From the NCBI GenBank assembly GCA_029553505.1, contig JAKPKY010000065.1, positions 19,016-83,015 on the forward strand: a stretch of DNA of 64,000 nt, read 5' to 3'. The translations under genes and the position numbers were made by a program. Within the stretch, counting starts at the first letter, position 1, and each line of letters opens with the position of its first letter. This DNA comes from Planctomycetota bacterium. Lineage in GTDB: Bacteria > Planctomycetota > Phycisphaerae > SM23-33. The notes below the pieces were generated by a model. The model saw only the letters and a list, made by a program, of their open reading frames with translations, had not been told where the DNA came from and did not search any database. Positions 39,998 through 49,745 of this stretch are shown one piece after another.

Positions 39998-41050
39998 ATG
40001 AAGGCTGCGGTTCTGACGGCTACAAGGACGATGGAAATCCGCGATGTGCCCGCCCCGAAGCTGGAGCACGCCGAAGACGTGCTGTTGCGCGTCGAGACGG
40101 TGGGCGTGTGCGGCTCGGACATGCACTACTACCGCGACGGGCGGATCGGCGCGCAGGTGGTCGAGTTCCCGTGGATCGTCGGGCACGAGTGCGCCGCGAC
40201 GGTGCTGAAAACCGGGCAGGCTGTCAAGACCCTGCGCGCGGGCGACCGGGTGGCCGTCGATCCGCTCATCTGGTGCACCACCTGCGACCAGTGCCGCGTC
40301 GGGCGGATCAACACCTGCCGCAAACAGAAATTCCTCGGCTGCCCCGGACAGGCCGCCGGCGCCATGACCGAGCAGATCGTCATGCCCGCGCGGAGCTGCG
40401 TGCCGATTCCCGACTCCATGACGTTCGAGCAGGCGGTGCTCACCGAACCGTTCGCCATCGGGCTGCACGCGGTCAAGCTGGCGGCGGCGCGGGGGCGCCT
40501 GGGCAAGGCCGCCATCCTCGGCGCCGGGCCCATCGGGCTGTGCGTCCTGGCGGCGCTGAAGCACCTTGCGCCCGACTGCCTGGCCTATGTCACCGAGTTG
40601 CTGCCCGAGCGCCGCGCGCTGGCCGACCGCATGGGCGCCGACTGGACCGGCGACGGAACCGACGGCGCTGCCGCCGCCGAGATCGCCCGACGCGAACCGC
40701 TCGGCGTGGACGCCGTCTTCGAGTGCGCCGGAAAGCAGGAAACCATCGACGAGGGCGGCGTCCTGCTCACCCCCGGCGGGGTGATGGCCGTCGCGGGGAT
40801 CCCCGTGGACAGCCGCGTCAGCTTCGACATGAACTTCTACCGCCGCAAGGAACTCTGCATCCAGAACGTCCGCCGCCAGAACGAATGCGTGGAAGAGGCC
40901 ATCGACCTCGTCGCCCGCGGCGAGGTGGACCTTGCCCCCCTGGTGACGCACCGCTTCACGCTCGATCAGTCGCAGGAGGCGTACGACCTGGTGGCCGACT
41001 ACCGCGACGGCGTGGTCAAGGCGATGATCCGTATCGCCTCCGAACCCTGA
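39998..41050 (+). CDS. Zinc-dependent polyol dehydrogenase (sorbitol/xylitol dehydrogenase-like)
   Basis: Medium-chain dehydrogenase of 350 residues. Catalytic zinc ligands in VGVCGSDMHYYRDG near residue 36 and WIVGHECAATV near 62; structural zinc cysteines in WCTTCDQCRVGRINTC near 92; NAD-binding AAILGAGPIGLCVLAAL near 170. The H-Y-Y-R-D-G pattern is typical of sorbitol/xylitol dehydrogenases. The ATG at 39998 has AAAGGAG five bases away. Likely oxidises a sugar alcohol to ketose. Probably co-transcribed with the azoreductase gene 34 bp downstream. Confidence 0.9.
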   Translation: MKAAVLTATRTMEIRDVPAPKLEHAEDVLLRVETVGVCGSDMHYYRDGRIGAQVVEFPWIVGHECAATVLKTGQAVKTLRAGDRVAVDPLIWCTTCDQCRVGRINTCRKQKFLGCPGQAAGAMTEQIVMPARSCVPIPDSMTFEQAVLTEPFAIGLHAVKLAAARGRLGKAAILGAGPIGLCVLAALKHLAPDCLAYVTELLPERRALADRMGADWTGDGTDGAAAAEIARREPLGVDAVFECAGKQETIDEGGVLLTPGGVMAVAGIPVDSRVSFDMNFYRRKELCIQNVRRQNECVEEAIDLVARGEVDLAPLVTHRFTLDQSQEAYDLVADYRDGVVKAMIRIASEP

Positions 41051-41084
41051 CCGCGCCTACAATGGCGTGGAAAGGGGTGCGGCC

Positions 41085-41693
41085 ATGAAAGACTTCCTGC
41101 ACGTCGTCGCCAGCCCGCGCGGGGACGAGTCGTTCTCCGTCCGCGTGGGGCGGCGGTTCCTGCAATCGCTCCCGGGCGTCGCCGTCGAGACGCTCGACCT
41201 GTTCCGCGCCGACCTGCCGCCTTTCGACGCGCCATACGCGGCCGCCAAGTACGCCGTTCTTGGCGGCGCGACGCCCGCCGACGATGCCCAGCGCGCCTGG
41301 AAGCGCGTCATCGAACTCGCCGACCACTTCAAGTCGTTCGACGGCTACGTGTTCTCCGCGGGCATGTGGAACTTCGGAATCCCGTACCGCCTCAAGCACT
41401 ACCTGGACCTGGTCGTCCAGCCGGGGCTGACGTTCTCCTACTCGCCGCAAAAAGGCTACCAGGGTCTGGTCACGGGCAAGCCCGCGGTCCTTGCCCTGGC
41501 GAGGGGGGCCGACTACTCCCCCGGAAGCGGCGCCGAGGCCATGGACATGCAGCGCCCATACCTGGAGGCGATCCTGCGGTTCATCGGATTCGCCGACATC
41601 CGCACGATCGTCGTCCAGCCGACGCTGGGCGACGAGCGTGCCCTGGACGCCGCGCTGACCGAGGCCGACCGAATCGCCCGCGAATTCCGGTAG
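41085..41693 (+). CDS. FMN-dependent NADH:quinone/azo oxidoreductase
   Basis: Flavodoxin-like enzyme of 202 residues, AzoR family. SPRGDESFSVRVGRRFLQSL near residue 9 (the FMN phosphate loop), GYVFSAGMWNFGIPYRLKHYLD near 91-112 (family signature M-W-N-F-x-x-P) and SYSPQKGYQGLVTGKPAVLALARGADY near 118. Family members reduce quinones and azo compounds; likely a detoxifying role. ATG 41085 preceded by AAAGGGG; a GTG 18 bp upstream is less likely. Confidence 0.9.
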   Translation: MKDFLHVVASPRGDESFSVRVGRRFLQSLPGVAVETLDLFRADLPPFDAPYAAAKYAVLGGATPADDAQRAWKRVIELADHFKSFDGYVFSAGMWNFGIPYRLKHYLDLVVQPGLTFSYSPQKGYQGLVTGKPAVLALARGADYSPGSGAEAMDMQRPYLEAILRFIGFADIRTIVVQPTLGDERALDAALTEADRIAREFR

Positions 41694-41758
41694 GGTCCGT
41701 GCCGTGGTTTGCGGAGTTCCGCGCCAGCGGGACGAAGCAACCACGGTTGTCAAAGAAG

Positions 41759-41847
41759 AGAGCGGGATTTCGGGATTCCAGGGATTCCACGGAGTTCTTG
41801 AATTCAAAACCTCCTTGGAATCCCTTGAATCCGTGGAATCCCGCTCT
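41759..41847. repeat. Solo inverted 9-nt-period element
   Basis: Outer arms AGAGCGGGATT and AATCCCGCTCT; the left arm continues GGGATTCCA/GGGATTCCA/CGGAGTTCT and the right arm CTTGGAATC/CCTTGAATC/CGTGGAATC. It lies between convergent genes and carries no cargo. Confidence 0.85.
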
Positions 41848-41882
41848 GATTTTCCCTTTGCATGCCCCGCGCTGCGCAAGAC

Positions 41883-41919
41883 AAAGGCGTGGCGGTTCCC
41901 CCTTGCCGCCACGCCTTTT
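41883..41919. terminator. Bidirectional intrinsic terminator
   Basis: Perfect 13-bp stem AAAGGCGTGGCGG / CCGCCACGCCTTT with a 10-nt loop, ending in TTTT on the + strand and in a T-run on the - strand. It lies between the azoreductase gene and the convergent exported-protein operon. Confidence 0.85.
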
Positions 41920-41936
41920 CGGTTGTCGCGCGGGTG

Positions 41937-43976
41937 CTACTCGGCCGGCTTCCACCCGCTGTAGGACACCTCGAAGTACAGCTCGTCGCCGGGCAGGGCG
42001 AGGATCTTCTCCAGGCGGAAGAGCTTTCCGTTGATGGGCAGCTCGACCTTCATCGGCGTGGCGCCGGCTGCCATCGCCTCACGCGCCACCCGCTCGTCGA
42101 ACTGCTTCTGCATGCCCCGCGCCTGCTGCGCCGCGTTGGCGCGGATCACGGCCGCGCCCGGGCCCGTCGACAGCGAGGCGAACTCCGTGACCAGGCGCAT
42201 CGGGCCGGTGAAACCGCTCTTCTCACCGAAGAGCCCCTCGGGCACGGTGTATTTGCCCTCGGCCGGCAGGTAGTAGTTGAACATCACGTGCATGACCGGA
42301 ACGGTCAGCGACGGCAGCGTGACCTTCAGGCGACCCTGCGCCGGGGCGGTCTTCTCCGGCGTCTGGACGTAGACGATCTCGACGGGGAATGCCGTCATCT
42401 CCCGCGAACCGGTGCCGCTGCGGATCAGCGGAATCAGCACGTTTCCGTCCTTGTCCTTGGCGGGCGAGGCGGCGTTGCCCGCCACCGCCACCGACCAGAT
42501 TTCCGCGTCGGCGGGCATCTTCACCCGCAGGAACTGGTTGCGGTTGTTCCGCACGCTGTAGACCAGGTTCGTGATCCGCCGACCGTCGTTGAGCTGCATG
42601 GCCGTCAGCAGTGCGCTGTCGACGATCGTCGCCAGCACCGACACTTCCTCGTGGCGGCGGATCGTCAGCGGGACGGTGAACTTCTCGCCCACGTAGCGAT
42701 AGGCCAGCAGGATCGGCTGGTTGGTCATCGCCACGATGTCCGAGGGGAGTTGGCGGACGTCGATGGCCGTCGCGCCCGTCGCCTCGCCCGCGGCGATTTC
42801 CACGTTCGCCAGCGCGATCACGCCCACGTAGCCCCGCTCGCGCTCCACGCCGACCGTCCGCAGCACGGGGGCAGCGGCCGAGTCCTTCGCCGGCTGCTCG
42901 TAGGTGACGTACAGGCTGTACGCCCCGATCGCCTCGCCTCGCAGCACGACCGTCAGTTCGCCCGCGTCGCTGACGCGCCAGTCGGAGACGCTCTGCCCGA
43001 TGACCGTCAGCACGCTGGCGCCCTTCGGCGCCGTCAGTTTCAGCTCGCGCACGCCCGAGTGCAGGATGTTGTAGTTGACCATCTCCTGGCAGAGCAGCAT
43101 TCCGTCTCCGACGGCGACCAGCGTGCGCGTCTCGGCGTAGAGCTTGGGGTCGGCCTTTTCGACCTTCGGCAGCGCCCGCTCCCAGGAGACGGCCACGTTG
43201 GGCCCGGCGGGAATCGCGGCGGCCACGGTCGTCTTGCCCGCGGCCGTCTTGGCCAGTTGCGACTGCGCCGACGCCACCTTCACGTCCACGTTCTCGCGGT
43301 CCAGCGTCATCTCCAGCACGCTCGAACTCGCCAGCGGGCGCGAGAACGACACCGTGTTGATGCCGCCGGCCTTGTTGACCTTCACCGTGAACGTCAGCGT
43401 CGCCTCGATGACGCCGCTCTTCTCCGTCAGCAGTTCGTACTGCCCGCCGGCGGCGCTGAGATACACGCCGTCGGCCGGCTGGAACACGTACTTCGTCAGC
43501 GCCACCTCGTTGGGCAAAATGGCGATGCGCTTCCAGCCCTTCTCGCGCAGGATGTTGAGCTTGAGCTTCAGCGTGAACTCCGCCGACTCGTCGCCCAGCG
43601 CGCCGGTGTAATCGGCCGCCGCGACGATGTAGTCCGTCGGCGGGGGGATCGCCTTGTCTTCCGCCGCGCGACGCTCCACCGACCACTTCAGCAGCTCCTT
43701 GAACTCGTTCCACGGAAGGTCGATGGACGTCCCCGGCCCGATGCCCTTGACCTCCACGTTCAACAGGTCCTGCACTTCCTTCCACGGAACGGTGATAAGG
43801 TTGCTCTTTTTCGTCGGGTCGTAGCCGGTGATGCGGACGAATTCGTCCCAACTGAGCGTCACCGTGCCCTTGCCGTCGGCGAGCTTGGGAACCTTCGGCG
43901 CCTCCTGCGCCGTGGCCGACCCCGCAAGGCCCCACAGAATCGCCGCCGCCGTCAGAATCGCAACAAGACGTTTCAT
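41937..43976 (-). CDS. Exported beta-rich protein sharing a module with its upstream neighbour
   Basis: A 679-residue protein with a clear signal peptide (MKRLVAILTAAAILWGLAG, cleavage after TAQ-like sequence near residue 24). The rest appears beta-rich. Residues ~470-585 form a module (NLVYSVRNNRNQFLRVKMPA, VLIPLIRSG, FPVEIVYVQ, YLPAEGKY) that is also present in the 1571-residue protein encoded upstream. No enzymatic motif is seen. The start overlaps the stop of the upstream gene by 4 bp (ATGA), so the two products are made together and probably work together in the periplasm or cell surface. Confidence 0.75.
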   Translation of the reverse strand: MKRLVAILTAAAILWGLAGSATAQEAPKVPKLADGKGTVTLSWDEFVRITGYDPTKKSNLITVPWKEVQDLLNVEVKGIGPGTSIDLPWNEFKELLKWSVERRAAEDKAIPPPTDYIVAAADYTGALGDESAEFTLKLKLNILREKGWKRIAILPNEVALTKYVFQPADGVYLSAAGGQYELLTEKSGVIEATLTFTVKVNKAGGINTVSFSRPLASSSVLEMTLDRENVDVKVASAQSQLAKTAAGKTTVAAAIPAGPNVAVSWERALPKVEKADPKLYAETRTLVAVGDGMLLCQEMVNYNILHSGVRELKLTAPKGASVLTVIGQSVSDWRVSDAGELTVVLRGEAIGAYSLYVTYEQPAKDSAAAPVLRTVGVERERGYVGVIALANVEIAAGEATGATAIDVRQLPSDIVAMTNQPILLAYRYVGEKFTVPLTIRRHEEVSVLATIVDSALLTAMQLNDGRRITNLVYSVRNNRNQFLRVKMPADAEIWSVAVAGNAASPAKDKDGNVLIPLIRSGTGSREMTAFPVEIVYVQTPEKTAPAQGRLKVTLPSLTVPVMHVMFNYYLPAEGKYTVPEGLFGEKSGFTGPMRLVTEFASLSTGPGAAVIRANAAQQARGMQKQFDERVAREAMAAGATPMKVELPINGKLFRLEKILALPGDELYFEVSYSGWKPAE

Positions 43977-46900
43977 TGTGCGTCTCCTTTCCATTCGTAT
44001 TCGACCGTGATCCCCATCGGGTCGGTCGGTTTGACCAGCGTCTTCTCGAACTTGACCAGCCGCCCCGCGCGGGGCGGATCGATGTTCTGCGGAACGTCCG
44101 CGAAGCGCACCAATTCGGGCTTCTCCGTCCAGTGGCGCATTTCGCCGGCCCGGACGGCCGTCAGGTACCTGCCGTTGTCGATCAGCACGTACTGCTCGTG
44201 CGGAAGGGCGATGGCGTTGCCCCCCACGTCGAAGGTGTTGGAATCGCCGGCCGCGTAGGTCAGGTTGGCCGTCATGCTGTTGGCCAGCAGGGCGTCCGAA
44301 CCAACGATTGTTTCCTGCCCGCGCTCGCCCGGCACGCCTGCCAGCAGACCGTTGCGGGCGTCGATCTCCCGCAGCGTGAGGAACTGGGCCTCGTCGATCA
44401 CCGCGTAGCGCACGCCGTTCGCGCCCTCGACGAACCGCGCCCCGGCCGCCGACGCGTCCGCCGCCGCGGCGTTGAGGTTGAAACTGCCCAGCGCCACCTT
44501 CTGCCCGAGGTTCGTTTCCAGCCGCCCGGCCAGTTCGTCGGCGGAAAACGTCACCTGCACCTGCTGGCCGTTGAACATTACGATCCGCGGCGCCTCGAGC
44601 GCCCATTTGTAATTGTTCTCGATGAACTCCCGCAGCCTGGCGTCGTTCCGCAGTCCGTCGTGGTCGGAATCCGTCGGCTGCGCCAGACCACCCCCCCACC
44701 CGCCGTCGAGAATGCCCTCGGCGTGCTGGCGGACGATGCTGGAGGCGCTTCGGTCCACGTTGGCTCCGCGCGCCTGGCGGAGATTGTCCAGCAGGACCTG
44801 CACGGCCCACTGCTGGGCCTCGCCGCCCGTGACGACGAGCTGGCCGTTGGTTTCCCAGATCACGCCGCTGCTGGTCCCTTCCGCGCCGGCGCCGGCGGCG
44901 GGGGCGGTCGAAGGCACTCCGAGCGTCTCGCGAACGCCGCGCAGCAGGTTGCCCTTGTCATCCGTCGGGCCCAGGCCGGAAACGCCCGGCGGGCTGACGA
45001 CCAGGTCGCGCACGTCGTAGACGCGGGTGAACCGCTCGCCGCCGGCCGGTCTGTCCTGTGCTCCGCCTCGGCGGGGCAATTCCATCCGGTCCTTCGGATA
45101 CCGTATATATTCGTACCAGCGGGATTCCTCACTGTCGGTCGTCTCTTTGGGTGGGGCGGGTGGAGTTTCCGCCGGCGCGTTGACGAGCAGTATCCGGCGT
45201 TTCTCTTCCTCCACCTGCCGCCGCATTTCTTCCAGCTTCCGCGTCTGCTCCAGCATCCGCCAGGTGTCATCGGGCGAGAACTCCGCCGGCGAAAGACGCT
45301 CGCCGGAGGCGATTCGCGCGCCCACTTCGCGCTTCCTGGCCTCGTAGTCCTCAAAGTTGCTGGTCGGCCCCCGGCGCGACTCTTTGTCTCGATCCGCCGG
45401 CTGCGCGATGCGCGCCCGCAGCCGCCAGTCATCTTCCTCCGTCGGTTTCCGGGGCGCGCGGCCAGCGGTGCCGAAGAACACCGGCTTCGGCCCGGTCGCG
45501 GGTTCTGATTCGGACCTCACAACATTGGGCTGGGGCGGTTCCTCGGCCACCGGCGTCGTTGGGGCGGCGGTGGGGGTCGGTTGGACGGTGGGGGCGCCTT
45601 GGGCGGCTGCGCCCTGGCGGGTGTCGAGTTTGCGGGCCAGGGCGACGGCCTGGTCGATCACGTCGGCGGGGGCCTGGATTTCCACGCTCGAGCCGTCGGC
45701 GCCCGGCTGCACCTGCACGCGAGACTGCCCGTCGCGGCGGGTGTAGAGGTCTTCCAGCATCGCCTGGACGTCGGCGGGGTCGGCGTGTTCCAGCGAGATT
45801 CGGGCGGCGGACAGCGGCGTCGCCTGCTCCAACATCTTCTCCGTCTGGGCGAGGCGTTTCGCGCGGTCGCGCAGCGGCCTGGCGGCTGGGGCCGCGTCCC
45901 CGGAGGTCCGCCGGGCCTGCTGGAGGGCGGCGGAGTATTGCTCGATTCGCTCGTTGAGCTCGGCCCCCTCGCGCTGAAGCTCCGCGACGTCGTCGAATTC
46001 CTGGGCGGCCTGCTGGGCCAGCTCCATTTTCTCTTCCTGCGGAACCTCCGCGCCGGCCTGACGGGCGGCAATCATCAACTCGCCCAGTTGCCGGCGCTTC
46101 TCCCGCACGTCGCGGCGGAGCGCCTCGCGGCGAAGATCGCTGGTTTCTTCCTTCGCGGCCTTCGCCGCGAGTTGCATCATCTGCGGCTGGAGCTTTTCGC
46201 CCTCTTCGGGCGCGAGCTCCTGCGCCTTTTTTGCCAGTTTCAGCGCGTCGGAATATTTTCCGGATTCCTCGAGTTTCTTCGCCTGCTCGACGAGTCGTTT
46301 GCTCTCGTCCTGCTGTTGTTTTTGCGCCACGTCGAGCTGGGTCTGAACGTCGCCCAGGACGGCCCGCTGCTCGGAGACGTCCTCGCCTCGCTTGAGCAGC
46401 TCGTAGCTGAGGCTCTGGGCGGCCTGGTACTGCTGGAGGGCCTCCTTCTTTCGGCCTTCGAGCTGGGCCTGCTTTCCGCGCTCGAGGAGATCCTGCTGGC
46501 GCGAGAGGAGTTCCTTGTTGGCGGCCGCGATGTCGCTCCGGACGGCCTGTCCCGCCGCCTTCTCGCTGCGGGTCTTGAGCTTCAACTCGCCCTTGGTCAG
46601 CTTGATGTTGCTCAGCAGTCGGTCGGCGTTTTCCGCCTCGACGCTCTTGGGGGCGAGCTTCCGCACGTTCTCCAGCGCGAGACGGGCGTTCTCGAAATCG
46701 CCCTTCTCGTAGTAGTCCTTGCCGGACCGCCAGTAGTTCCGCCCGAGTTGCTCGCTGGAGACGCTTTGACCGCCGCCGAGGAAGAAAGACGAGCCGCCTT
46801 TTCCGTTGGCGGCAGGCGACGGGAGCGTCGGCGCGGCGACGGGTTTGGTTTCGGGCACGGAGGCGGGCCGGGCCTGCGGCGGGGGCCCCTGCGCGACCGC

Positions 46901-48688
46901 CGGGGCGGCGCCGCCCGCCTGTCCGCCGACGGCGAAGCGGTCCTTGCGGACGTATCCTTCCGCGGCCTCGCTCTTTCCGTAGCCGATTTTCGCGACGGCC
47001 GTCTCGCTCGAATACTGCTCCACGCGGCGCATCGGTCCGGACGCGCGGACGATCTTCATGCCGTCGGGCAGGTAGACCTCGCTCCAGGCGTAGGCGATGG
47101 GCATGTCCACGCGCGGCAGGGGGATGGTCACGCGCCCCGCGCCGCTTCGCAACGCCTCGCCCCGGCAGATGTAGACCACCTCCAGCGGGAAACTCACCAG
47201 CCCCTTGACTGACGCCCGCGACCGCACCAGCGGCAACAGGCACGTGCCCGGATCCCCCGGGACCGGCGAGATCGGGCGGCTCTGGTCGTTCACCCGCGCC
47301 AGCAGCACTTCCGCGCCGGCCGGCAGCGACAGGCGGACGAACTGCCGCGTCCGGTTGCGGATCTCGTACTCCGCCTTGCAGACGATCGCCCCGTCGGGAC
47401 GGAACGTCAACTGGTAGTGCGCCAGGTCGGCGATGGACTCCTGCAGCGCGAACTCGCCCAGGGCGAGCACCTCCACCGACGCGTCGAACTGCGGGGCGAC
47501 GATCTCGTACGCCAGCGCGGGCGTGCCCGCAAGAATGGCCGACGCCGACGAGGGAATCTCCGCCAGCGCCATCTCGCGCAGGCCGGAGGTCTCGCCCGGA
47601 AGCAGCTCGCTGCCCCCGGCCGTGTTCGTCACCACCAGCACGCCGCCCGCCCAGCGACCGTCGCGCACGGTCAGCGCGCCGAAATCCGCCGTCTCGCCCC
47701 GTGGCGCAGGAAGCTCGTAATGCACGTTCAGACGCGTCCGCTCGGAAATCCGCCCGCGCAGGTACACCGTAGCGCCGCCGGCGGACGCCTGCGCCTCGCG
47801 CACGTCCGGGCCGTCCACTTGCACCTGCGCCGCGCCGCCCGGAAGCACCAGTTCGATGCGGTCCGTCTGCCCGCCCAGGATCGCCACGTCCAGTCGGGCC
47901 GATACCTGCATCCGCCCGGCGTCCAGGTTCCACGCCACCGGCCCGCGAAGCTGGTATCGCGCTGGGCGATCCGTCTGCGGCTGGACCGGGGACCACTTCA
48001 GGTGCAGGAGCTTCCACGGCGGGAAGACGAACCGCCCGTGCGTGCCCCCGTCGGGGCCTTTTGCCACGCCGATGAGTTTGCGGGCGTGACCATCGGCGGA
48101 GATTTCCCACGCGTCGGGCGAGGCAACCTGGACGGACGCCCGCGAGGCAAGCGGGCCGTCCAGCCACAACTCGCCGCTCTCACCGGCGGGAGTCATCGCG
48201 CCCTCGGCCGTCACGAGGTGGACGCCCTCGCCCGGCGGGACGAACAGCAGCCAGCCGCCTTTGGCGGAAAGCTCCACGTCCTTGCCGTTGACGGAAATCC
48301 GACGCCAGACACGGTCGGTCTTGAGCAGCCCGATGGGCATGGCGCGGGCCGCGTCGAGGACGCGGATGCGGAACTCGGCCGTCACCTTGCCCGTCGCGGA
48401 CTTGGACATCTCCAGGCGGTAGGACTTCTCTTCCAGGTACGCCGCGACGGGCGGTTTGGGTTTCGCCGCGTCGCGACCAGTCTCGGCGAGGAACTCCCGG
48501 TAGATCGAAAGGGGAACGCGAAACTGGCGGTCCTCGAGCAGCCGGCTGCGGAGAAGGAATTCCGACACGACCGCCGCGCGGCGGGGTTCGACCGGCGGGG
48601 GCGCGGACACTCCGTCGCCCGAGGCGCATAGCGCCAAGGCGCTCAGGAGCAGACACGTCGCGAAACTGGCTGGGAGCTTCCCGGACAC
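43973..48688 (-). CDS. Giant exported protein with TPR/coiled-coil and secretin-N-like regions
   Basis: A 1571-residue protein. Layout: signal peptide (~1-28), beta-rich N-terminus, the shared module at ~430-565 (EYEIRNRTRQFVRLSLPA, LLPLVRSR, FPLEVVYIC, YLPDGMKI), a TPR-like pair at ~645-695 (NYWRSGKDYYEKGDFENA), a long charged coiled coil (~700-930, EEGEKLQPQ, REKRRQLGELM), a segment like secretin N domains (~960-1010, ISLEHADPADVQAMLEDLY), Pro-rich linkers, and RVYDVRDLVVSPPG near 1220, another secretin-N-type motif. No secretin pore domain is visible. Likely a planctomycete envelope or secretion-related scaffold. GTG start; the operon continues into the 679-residue gene. Confidence 0.7.
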   Translation of the reverse strand: MSGKLPASFATCLLLSALALCASGDGVSAPPPVEPRRAAVVSEFLLRSRLLEDRQFRVPLSIYREFLAETGRDAAKPKPPVAAYLEEKSYRLEMSKSATGKVTAEFRIRVLDAARAMPIGLLKTDRVWRRISVNGKDVELSAKGGWLLFVPPGEGVHLVTAEGAMTPAGESGELWLDGPLASRASVQVASPDAWEISADGHARKLIGVAKGPDGGTHGRFVFPPWKLLHLKWSPVQPQTDRPARYQLRGPVAWNLDAGRMQVSARLDVAILGGQTDRIELVLPGGAAQVQVDGPDVREAQASAGGATVYLRGRISERTRLNVHYELPAPRGETADFGALTVRDGRWAGGVLVVTNTAGGSELLPGETSGLREMALAEIPSSASAILAGTPALAYEIVAPQFDASVEVLALGEFALQESIADLAHYQLTFRPDGAIVCKAEYEIRNRTRQFVRLSLPAGAEVLLARVNDQSRPISPVPGDPGTCLLPLVRSRASVKGLVSFPLEVVYICRGEALRSGAGRVTIPLPRVDMPIAYAWSEVYLPDGMKIVRASGPMRRVEQYSSETAVAKIGYGKSEAAEGYVRKDRFAVGGQAGGAAPAVAQGPPPQARPASVPETKPVAAPTLPSPAANGKGGSSFFLGGGQSVSSEQLGRNYWRSGKDYYEKGDFENARLALENVRKLAPKSVEAENADRLLSNIKLTKGELKLKTRSEKAAGQAVRSDIAAANKELLSRQQDLLERGKQAQLEGRKKEALQQYQAAQSLSYELLKRGEDVSEQRAVLGDVQTQLDVAQKQQQDESKRLVEQAKKLEESGKYSDALKLAKKAQELAPEEGEKLQPQMMQLAAKAAKEETSDLRREALRRDVREKRRQLGELMIAARQAGAEVPQEEKMELAQQAAQEFDDVAELQREGAELNERIEQYSAALQQARRTSGDAAPAARPLRDRAKRLAQTEKMLEQATPLSAARISLEHADPADVQAMLEDLYTRRDGQSRVQVQPGADGSSVEIQAPADVIDQAVALARKLDTRQGAAAQGAPTVQPTPTAAPTTPVAEEPPQPNVVRSESEPATGPKPVFFGTAGRAPRKPTEEDDWRLRARIAQPADRDKESRRGPTSNFEDYEARKREVGARIASGERLSPAEFSPDDTWRMLEQTRKLEEMRRQVEEEKRRILLVNAPAETPPAPPKETTDSEESRWYEYIRYPKDRMELPRRGGAQDRPAGGERFTRVYDVRDLVVSPPGVSGLGPTDDKGNLLRGVRETLGVPSTAPAAGAGAEGTSSGVIWETNGQLVVTGGEAQQWAVQVLLDNLRQARGANVDRSASSIVRQHAEGILDGGWGGGLAQPTDSDHDGLRNDARLREFIENNYKWALEAPRIVMFNGQQVQVTFSADELAGRLETNLGQKVALGSFNLNAAAADASAAGARFVEGANGVRYAVIDEAQFLTLREIDARNGLLAGVPGERGQETIVGSDALLANSMTANLTYAAGDSNTFDVGGNAIALPHEQYVLIDNGRYLTAVRAGEMRHWTEKPELVRFADVPQNIDPPRAGRLVKFEKTLVKPTDPMGITVEYEWKGDAQ

Positions 48689-48941
48689 CGGTCAATCCGC
48701 CTGTCGCGCTGTACGGAAACCGCGTTCGTCTCCTACTGAGACGCTGACGACGGCAGAAAGTTCCGTCGGGGTAAAAATATCCGCGCGCCCGTCCGTCCGC
48801 CAGCGGAATCGCCCGTTGCCCGCACGGCGGACGGCAGTTACAATTTCGCCGCAAATCCGACGTCGCCCGCGAGAAAGGAGATCGCCTTCGTGACCGAAAG
48901 AACGAAGATTTTCCGCCCGTTGCCCGAGAGGGCTCGGTAAG

Positions 48942-49664
48942 ATGCGGTCTCCTTCCGCCTGTGACAAGGCGATCCCGCTTTCGGTCAAGTCGCCTTCTGT
49001 CTTTCTCCGCGCGATCCTCCTGGGGGAGGTGCTGCTCTTCGTCGGCGCCGCCATGATGTATCTCTGGTGGTATCTGCCGTCCGGCGAGGCGACGCGGACT
49101 GGCGGCGTAGTATTCTGCATTCTGCTGGGCGCCTGGCCGATTGCGCTCAACCTGCTCCATGGCGACGGTCTGCGCGAAGCGGGGCTCCGCGTGGACAATC
49201 TCGCCTCGTCCTCCCGCCAGGCGGCGCTCGTCGTACTCGTTGTCGGCTTGGGCGTTTTGGGGGTCGGGGTAGCGACCGAGGGGCTGCATTGGTTCGGGTG
49301 GAGTCAACTGATCGCCAAGGCCGGGAAATACGCCGTCTGGGGACTGGTGCAGCAGTATCTGCTCCAGTCCTTCGCCCTCCGACGCATGCGGCAGGCAAGG
49401 CTGCCGGCGGCTTGGGCATGTGCATCGGCCGCCGGATTGTTCGCCTTCCTCCATGCGCCCAACTGGATGCTCGTCGGATTGACCGCGGCCATGGGGATGG
49501 TCTGGTGCGCCCTGTTCCTGCGCAGGGCGAACCTCCTGCCGTTGGGGCTGGCGCACGCGCTGCTGGCGATGCTGGTCTATTACGCCTGGCCGGAGAGCTG
49601 GCACGCGGGTCTGACCATCGGTCCGATGTATCTTCAGCAGGCGGCGGGGGGGCTTGGGCCCTGA
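48942..49664 (+). CDS. CPBP-family membrane protein with altered catalytic motif
   Basis: Polytopic protein of 240 residues of the CPBP (Abi/CAAX protease-like) family. Motif 2, LFAFLHAPNW near residue 165, and motif 3, LGLAHALLAM near 203, keep their histidines. Motif 1, normally E-E-x-x-x-R, reads QQYLLQ (near 143), so the catalytic Glu pair is replaced by Gln. Members with this change may be inactive as proteases. I see no partner gene; upstream is the divergent giant exported protein. The start ATG at 48942 has AGAGGG upstream. Confidence 0.8.
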   Translation: MRSPSACDKAIPLSVKSPSVFLRAILLGEVLLFVGAAMMYLWWYLPSGEATRTGGVVFCILLGAWPIALNLLHGDGLREAGLRVDNLASSSRQAALVVLVVGLGVLGVGVATEGLHWFGWSQLIAKAGKYAVWGLVQQYLLQSFALRRMRQARLPAAWACASAAGLFAFLHAPNWMLVGLTAAMGMVWCALFLRRANLLPLGLAHALLAMLVYYAWPESWHAGLTIGPMYLQQAAGGLGP

Positions 49665-49745
49665 TCCGGCGCGAGGAAACGTACCTTGACCGTCTCGCCG
49701 GGGAAGACTAGAACTGGTTTGCGGTGGAATGAAGGAGACGACTCC

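Noticed and set aside
45429..48167. A 912-codon open frame on the - strand in another frame of the giant exported gene
   Set aside because: Same strand, shifted frame; product is low-complexity Arg/Gly/Pro-rich, while the other frame has signal peptide, TPR and shared module.
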